Positions 31,867 to 36,016 of a stretch of DNA of 36,016 nucleotides are shown piece after piece. Position 1 is the first letter of the stretch. Each line of letters begins with the position of its first letter. Location of the stretch: assembly GCA_001817055.1 (NCBI GenBank), contig MHHP01000021.1, forward strand, positions 1 to 36,016, given 5' to 3'. The translations under genes and the position numbers were made by a program. The stretch is from Candidatus Andersenbacteria bacterium RIFCSPHIGHO2_02_FULL_45_11. GTDB taxonomy: Bacteria; Patescibacteriota; Andersenbacteria; UBA10190. The notes beneath the pieces were generated by a model. The model searched no databases. It saw only the letters and a list, made by a program, of their open reading frames with translations, and had not been told where the DNA came from.

Positions 31867-32932
31867 AGAGCTTGCAGAAGTTTCGGATGCATCTGCCTTA
31901 GAGGCATGGCGCGTTTTATATATCGGGCGAAAGGGAAAACTCCCTGAGCTGCTTCGTGGTGTTAAGGATTTAGGCGATGAAGAAAAGAGAGTGATTGGTA
32001 AAGCGGCGAATATATTAAAGAGAACACTTGAAGAAGCATATTCTGTAAAACAAGAGTCGTTTATCGCATCCGCACCTAATAAGCTAATGAAAGCCCTGCC
32101 TGCCGGCAGGCAGGTACAAGCTAACGAAGCTAGCGTAGGCCATTTGCATCCGATCACACTTACGATTGAACGTGTGCAAAATATTTTTGCGGCTATGGGC
32201 TTCATTATCGCCGATGGCCCGGAAGTGGAAGAGGCAAGATATAACTTTGATGCACTAAATATTCCGTCAGATCATCCTGCTCGTGGAGAAGGGGATACGT
32301 TTATGATTGATCCTAAGAGTGTGAGTGGGGAACAGGATGTAGTGCTGCGTACGCAAACATCGCCGATGCAGATCCGATCCGTGGAAACGATGCGCCTCAC
32401 CCCGCCATTTTATGTAATTGCTCCAGGCCGAGTATATCTAAGGGAAAAAGTAGATGCAACACACGAATCAACGTTTTATCAATTTGAGGGCTTAGGAATA
32501 GGGGAGGATATAACAATTGCAGATTTTAAGGGGGTTATTGCTGCATTCTTTTCTACATTCTTTCAAAAAGACGTAACCGTGCGTCTACGTCCTTCATACT
32601 TTCCGTTTGTCGAGCCTGGATTTGAAGTTGATATGAGTTGCGTTTTTTGTGCTCAAAAAGGGTGCAGGGTTTGTAAGTACACAGGTTGGATTGAAGTAAT
32701 GGGTGCTGGCATGGTACATCCGAACGTACTCAAAAATATGAATATTGATCCAACGAAGTATCAGGGCTTCGCCTTCGGTGGCGCTATTGATCGGCTTACA
32801 ATGATCCGACATGGTATTAACGATATTAGGATGTTTTGGAGTGGAGATATTAGGTTTTTACGACAGTTCTCGAACTGTCATTCCGGCCCCCGAGCCGGAA
32901 TCCACGTGGATGCCGGATCAAGTCCGGCATGA
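31817..32932 (+). CDS. pheS: Phenylalanyl-tRNA synthetase alpha subunit
   Basis: Class II catalytic subunit, 371 aa. N-terminal coiled coil (1-90), motif 1 region FIIADGPEVEEARYNFDALNIP, motif 2 PFYVIAPGRVYLRE and motif 3 FAFGGAIDRLTMIRHGINDIR. A zinc-type CxxC pair set is at C275, C278, C283 and C286, as in many bacterial PheS. Residues 93-100 (ALPAGRQV) come from a 20-bp palindrome. After the normal end (DIRFLRQF) the frame continues 20 more residues (SNCHSGPRAG...), encoded by another repeat at 32876-32934. The start overlaps the membrane protein gene by 50 nt; Met4 is an alternative. Confidence 0.94.
   Translation: MTDMEQQLEDLQKQANKELAEVSDASALEAWRVLYIGRKGKLPELLRGVKDLGDEEKRVIGKAANILKRTLEEAYSVKQESFIASAPNKLMKALPAGRQVQANEASVGHLHPITLTIERVQNIFAAMGFIIADGPEVEEARYNFDALNIPSDHPARGEGDTFMIDPKSVSGEQDVVLRTQTSPMQIRSVETMRLTPPFYVIAPGRVYLREKVDATHESTFYQFEGLGIGEDITIADFKGVIAAFFSTFFQKDVTVRLRPSYFPFVEPGFEVDMSCVFCAQKGCRVCKYTGWIEVMGAGMVHPNVLKNMNIDPTKYQGFAFGGAIDRLTMIRHGINDIRMFWSGDIRFLRQFSNCHSGPRAGIHVDAGSSPA
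32095..32114. repeat. 20-bp perfect palindrome in pheS (family A)
   Basis: Identical to the intergenic copy at 8795-8814 (CCTGCCTGCCGGCAGGCAGG). Translated in frame as LPAGRQ in the linker between the PheS coiled coil and catalytic domain. Confidence 0.92.
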
Positions 32933-32934
32933 CA
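32876..32934. repeat. Nested-hairpin repeat at the pheS end (family E)
   Basis: Outer arms TGTCATTCCGG and CCGGCATGACA enclose two smaller hairpins. A separate 8-bp hairpin GACAGTTC/GAACTGTC overlaps its left edge (32862-32879). It supplies the last residues and the stop codon of PheS. Confidence 0.8.
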
Positions 32935-32944
32935 AGCTGTTACT

Positions 32945-34789
32945 ATGAAATTCTCGTACCAAAAAATTAAAAAAATAATTCCAAGCCTCACACTATCTCC
33001 AAAAGAGTTGGCAGAGCTTCTTACCATGCATGCGTTTGAAACTGTTGTTGATCGCGAGTACGTAATAGATCCAAGCATGACGGTTGTAAAAATTCTCAAG
33101 CTCGATCCTCATCCAAACGCAGACCGTCTTCGTCTTGCAACAGTAACCGACGGAACGAACGAAATCCGAGTTGTATGTGGTGCGCTAAACATTGAAGTGG
33201 GGCAGATTGTCCCGTACGCACCTCCGGGAGCACGTGTGTATGATGAGCACGGTGAATTATTTACCTTGAAAGAAGCAGTGATTCGAGGAGAGACAAGCCC
33301 CGGAATGTTAAATTCTGTCCGAGAACTAGGGATATCAGACGATCATGGCGGAATCCTGATTCTTCCCGAAGATACCCTCATTGGGTCAAAGCTTGCTCTG
33401 CATATTCCAAGCGATACGATATTTGACGCTGATGTGCTACCTGATCGCGCGCACGATGTGCAATCAGAAGAAGATATTGCGCACGAAATCGCAGCACTTC
33501 TTGGGCTTGCAAAATCATCTGACCGAAAGATGGGTACGCACACAATTGCTTTTAATCCAGATAGTCCAAGTAAAATTGCGGGGGTAAACATTTCTCATGA
33601 AGAAGTGCGGGATATTTTGGAACGATTAGGGTTTATAATCTCTCCCCCTGCCCGAGGGGGAGCTGGAGGGGGTGGGAGTGGCGACGTGTGGTCTGTGACC
33701 GTCCCGTCTGCGCGCCCTGATGTGCTGGGCGAGCATAATTTGGTTGATGAAGTTGTTCGCGTGCACGGACTTGATGCAATTCCACCGTCTACAATGGATT
33801 TCTCAAAGCCATTACCCGTATCACCATCAGTATATTGGATTGGACTCATTCGTCGCACACTTGCAGAATCAGGATTTACAGAAACGTATAGCTATTCGTT
33901 TGAAGATGAACGATTTGCGAAATTGGTGAACACAGAAATTCATCCGCACGTTGAGCTTTCAAACCCTATGGCACCGGAGCTGAAGAATCTCAGGTACTCG
34001 ATGCTGCCAGGGCTAATTTCTGCAATGGTGAAAAGTCGAGATGACATTCATCGGACAAAGAAAAATCAGGAGAGGGCCCTGTTTGAAATAGGGCGTGTAT
34101 ATCATCGGGGCGATGAGGGTGTAGTGCCTGGTATTATTGAGCGGCCTGTTATCGCAGGCATCGCGGTAGGGGATGAGGTAACACTACAAAATATCGTTGA
34201 TCGCATTCGAGAATTGTTTCAGATAGAAGCGCTCACTGTTATTCCTGCAGAAAAGCCATTTGCGAAATACAGTCTTTTGAAATACGCGGATGAATTTTTC
34301 GGTATTGGATATATATTCAGCAATGAACTCCTGAAAAAGATGAAATACAGAATGCCGGTCATTGCGTTTGAAATAAGTTTCAACGCGCTCATGAAGCATG
34401 CGCCAGATGTGGAAATTCCTGTGCGGACACTGGACGAGATTCGAAATACACTAGAAACTCCCGCGCAATTCGTCGAACTGCCAAAATATCCAAGCGTATT
34501 TCGAGATATATCAATGCTCGTACGTCCGGAAGTAACCGTCGAGCAAGTCCAAGAAATTATTGAGCGTATTGGAAAAGGGTTAGTCGTAGACGTGGATCTC
34601 TTTGATGAATTTACGCCTCTCCCCCTGCCCGAGGGGGAGCTGGAGGGGGTGGGAGTGGCGCGAAAATCTCTGGCGTTTCATATTGAATATAGATCTTCAG
34701 AAAAAACCCTTACCGATACAGAAATAGCAGAATTGCACTCAAAAATCGAACACGCCCTCAAGAAAGAATGTAACGCCGAAATACGGTAA
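32945..34789 (+). CDS. pheT: Phenylalanyl-tRNA synthetase beta subunit lacking the editing domain
   Basis: 614 aa, against about 790-800 in most bacteria. Domains: B1, the EMAP-like tRNA-binding domain (about 40-150), the B1 continuation DADVLPDRAHDV...IAHEIAALLGL (to 188), then directly B5 (about 209-285), the catalytic-like core (290-500) and the FDX-ACB anticodon-binding domain (about 515-614). The B3/B4 editing domain that normally lies between residues 188 and 209 is missing. Two copies of one 42-bp element are translated: residues 233-246 in B5 (SPPARGGAGGGG) and about 557-572 in a FDX-ACB loop (TPLPLPEGELEG), in different frames. Follows pheS by 12 nt. Confidence 0.94.
   Translation: MKFSYQKIKKIIPSLTLSPKELAELLTMHAFETVVDREYVIDPSMTVVKILKLDPHPNADRLRLATVTDGTNEIRVVCGALNIEVGQIVPYAPPGARVYDEHGELFTLKEAVIRGETSPGMLNSVRELGISDDHGGILILPEDTLIGSKLALHIPSDTIFDADVLPDRAHDVQSEEDIAHEIAALLGLAKSSDRKMGTHTIAFNPDSPSKIAGVNISHEEVRDILERLGFIISPPARGGAGGGGSGDVWSVTVPSARPDVLGEHNLVDEVVRVHGLDAIPPSTMDFSKPLPVSPSVYWIGLIRRTLAESGFTETYSYSFEDERFAKLVNTEIHPHVELSNPMAPELKNLRYSMLPGLISAMVKSRDDIHRTKKNQERALFEIGRVYHRGDEGVVPGIIERPVIAGIAVGDEVTLQNIVDRIRELFQIEALTVIPAEKPFAKYSLLKYADEFFGIGYIFSNELLKKMKYRMPVIAFEISFNALMKHAPDVEIPVRTLDEIRNTLETPAQFVELPKYPSVFRDISMLVRPEVTVEQVQEIIERIGKGLVVDVDLFDEFTPLPLPEGELEGVGVARKSLAFHIEYRSSEKTLTDTEIAELHSKIEHALKKECNAEIR
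33642..33683. repeat. 42-bp element in pheT, copy 1 (family D)
   Basis: Hairpin CTCCCCCTGCCCGAGGGGGAG followed by a G-rich tail. Exactly the same 42 bases occur at 34619-34660, here starting at the second codon position. Confidence 0.93.
34619..34660. repeat. 42-bp element in pheT, copy 2 (family D)
   Basis: The same 42 bases as copy 1, but starting at a first codon position, so the encoded peptide is entirely different. Confidence 0.93.
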
Positions 34790-34840
34790 AAAGGCCTGGC
34801 GTTTAGGCTGGTTTCCTGCTACTGTAGCTAAATATTCTCT

Positions 34841-36016
34841 ATGGCTAAAGCATCTAAAAAATCAGCAGCTTCTTCATACGGCGCATCAGCAATCACAGTA
34901 TTAGAGGGGTTGGAACCTGTCCGAAAGCGCCCGGGAATGTATATTGGTGGTACGGGGCTGGATGGCTTGCACCACCTTATTTGGGAAGTTGTAGACAACT
35001 GTATCGACGAAGCCATGGGCGGCCATGCTAATCGGGTGGATGTGCGCTTAATGCCTGATAACGTCATTTCCGTACAAGATAACGGCCGTGGTATCCCTGT
35101 TGAAAAGCATCCTAAAACGAAAAAGTCTACACTGGAAACTGTACTTACAGTTCTGCATGCCGGAGGTAAATTCGGTGGAGAAGGGTACAAGGTATCTGGT
35201 GGTCTGCATGGAGTGGGTGTTTCTGTAGTAAACGCTTTGTCTGAATGGCTGACTGCAGAAGTAGAGCGAGATGGTGGAAAGTTTACGCAATCATTTAAGC
35301 GTGGTGCTGCTCAGGGCGATGTAAAAAAGCTTGGTACATCTAAGAAAACAGGAACAACTATTACCTTTAAGGCCGATAAAGAAATCTTTCAAGAAATCGA
35401 CTATAGCTGGACTAAGATTCTCCAGCACTTGCGCCAGCAGTCCTACTTAACTCCTGGGGTCCGTGTTCAAATTACAGACGAACGAGATTCTGGAAAAGTA
35501 CATTCGTATACATTCTATTTCGAAGGAGGAATTGCTTCGTATGTACATCAGCTCAATCTTGGAAAAGATGTAAAAAATGAAGATATTTTTTACACAAAGC
35601 GCGAGTTTGAGGACGATAATATGGTTGAGATTGCGTTGCAGTATACCGATGCATATACCGAATCTATCTTAACGTTTGCGAACAATATTCATACAACAGA
35701 GGGCGGAACTCATTTGACTGGATTTAAGACAGCGCTTACTCGCACTATTAATGAATACGCACGCAAGAATGGGTTTTTAAAAGAAAAGAAAGATGAAAAT
35801 CTCACTGCAGAAGACGTGAACGAGGGCTTAACTGCAATCATTAGCGTAAAGCTCCGTGACCCTCAATTTGAAGGCCAAACAAAAGCGAAGCTAGGGACGC
35901 AAGAAATGCGCGGATACGTAAATCAGGTTATGGGCGATGGGTTTGCAATGTATTTGGAAGAGAACCCTCGCGATGCGCGCGCGATCATTGAAAAGGTTGC
36001 ACTTGCAGCGAAGGCT
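34841..36016 (+). CDS. gyrB: DNA gyrase subunit B (or ParE), N-terminal part
   Basis: 392 codons are visible and the frame is open to the window end. The GHKL ATPase motifs are present: LEGLEPVRKRPGMYIGG, the Bergerat-fold VVDNCIDEAMGG with the catalytic Glu before it (WEVVDN), QDNGRGIPVEKHP, and GGLHGVGVSVVNALSEWL. QTKAKLG and the transducer region follow. The first 12 residues (AKASKKSAASSY) form a basic, low-complexity extension. It is a type II topoisomerase; GyrB versus ParE cannot be told from this part, though GyrB is more common as the single copy. No clear ribosome binding site precedes the ATG. Confidence 0.9.
   Translation, partial: MAKASKKSAASSYGASAITVLEGLEPVRKRPGMYIGGTGLDGLHHLIWEVVDNCIDEAMGGHANRVDVRLMPDNVISVQDNGRGIPVEKHPKTKKSTLETVLTVLHAGGKFGGEGYKVSGGLHGVGVSVVNALSEWLTAEVERDGGKFTQSFKRGAAQGDVKKLGTSKKTGTTITFKADKEIFQEIDYSWTKILQHLRQQSYLTPGVRVQITDERDSGKVHSYTFYFEGGIASYVHQLNLGKDVKNEDIFYTKREFEDDNMVEIALQYTDAYTESILTFANNIHTTEGGTHLTGFKTALTRTINEYARKNGFLKEKKDENLTAEDVNEGLTAIISVKLRDPQFEGQTKAKLGTQEMRGYVNQVMGDGFAMYLEENPRDARAIIEKVALAAKA

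Noticed and set aside
32863..32879. The GACAGTTC hairpin as a terminator between pheS and pheT
   Set aside because: It is inside the pheS frame, has no T-run and overlaps the repeat; pheT follows in the same operon.

Overview
The window looks like a chromosomal segment of a Candidate Phyla Radiation (Patescibacteria, probably Parcubacteria-type) bacterium. The reasons are the type IV pilus operon pilM-N-O-(small membrane protein)-B-CheY-T-C-pilin-D, the compact and often overlapping genes, isolated single genes from nucleotide pathways (pyrD, purC), and a PheRS beta subunit lacking its editing domain. TGA, TAG and TAA all act as stops, so the standard bacterial code applies and the UGA-recoded CPR lineages are excluded. 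The lineage call is inference; no rRNA or ribosomal protein gene is present.

Layout. 1-1400: a broken dihydroorotase fragment and pyrD. 1400-6970: a DedA membrane protein, then a carbohydrate cassette of two GT4 glycosyltransferases, a GH130 enzyme and an (alpha/alpha)6-type protein, then a small membrane protein. 7048-8700: purC and an HD-domain hydrolase. 8855-12700: comF, clpC and an unknown protein. 12900-14931: recX, htpX, lemA. 14954-25687: a large type IV pilus locus with one major pilin, the prepilin peptidase and four minor pilin-like proteins. 25684-29353: ligA, gatC, gatA. 29345-31434: gpmI, initiator tRNA, a possible small RNA, and two more tRNAs. 31453-36016: a membrane protein, pheS, pheT and the start of gyrB (cut by the window edge).

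Two themes cut across the genes. First, many start codons sit 6-8 nt behind a TATA(C/G)T-type -10 hexamer, which puts the predicted transcription start on or next to the AUG; much of the window therefore appears to be expressed from leaderless mRNAs. A smaller set (pyrD, purC, the 151-aa unknown gene, the major pilin) has good Shine-Dalgarno sites, and the first three have leaders of about 50 nt. Second, several families of small GC-rich palindromic elements are scattered through the window. At least eleven copies lie inside reading frames and are translated: clpC, htpX, pilD, three pilin-like genes, ligA, pheS (two) and pheT (two). They fall at protein positions likely to tolerate them, such as prepilin leaders, linkers, loops and a C-terminus. 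They resemble in concept the Rickettsia palindromic elements and are the most unusual thing in the window.
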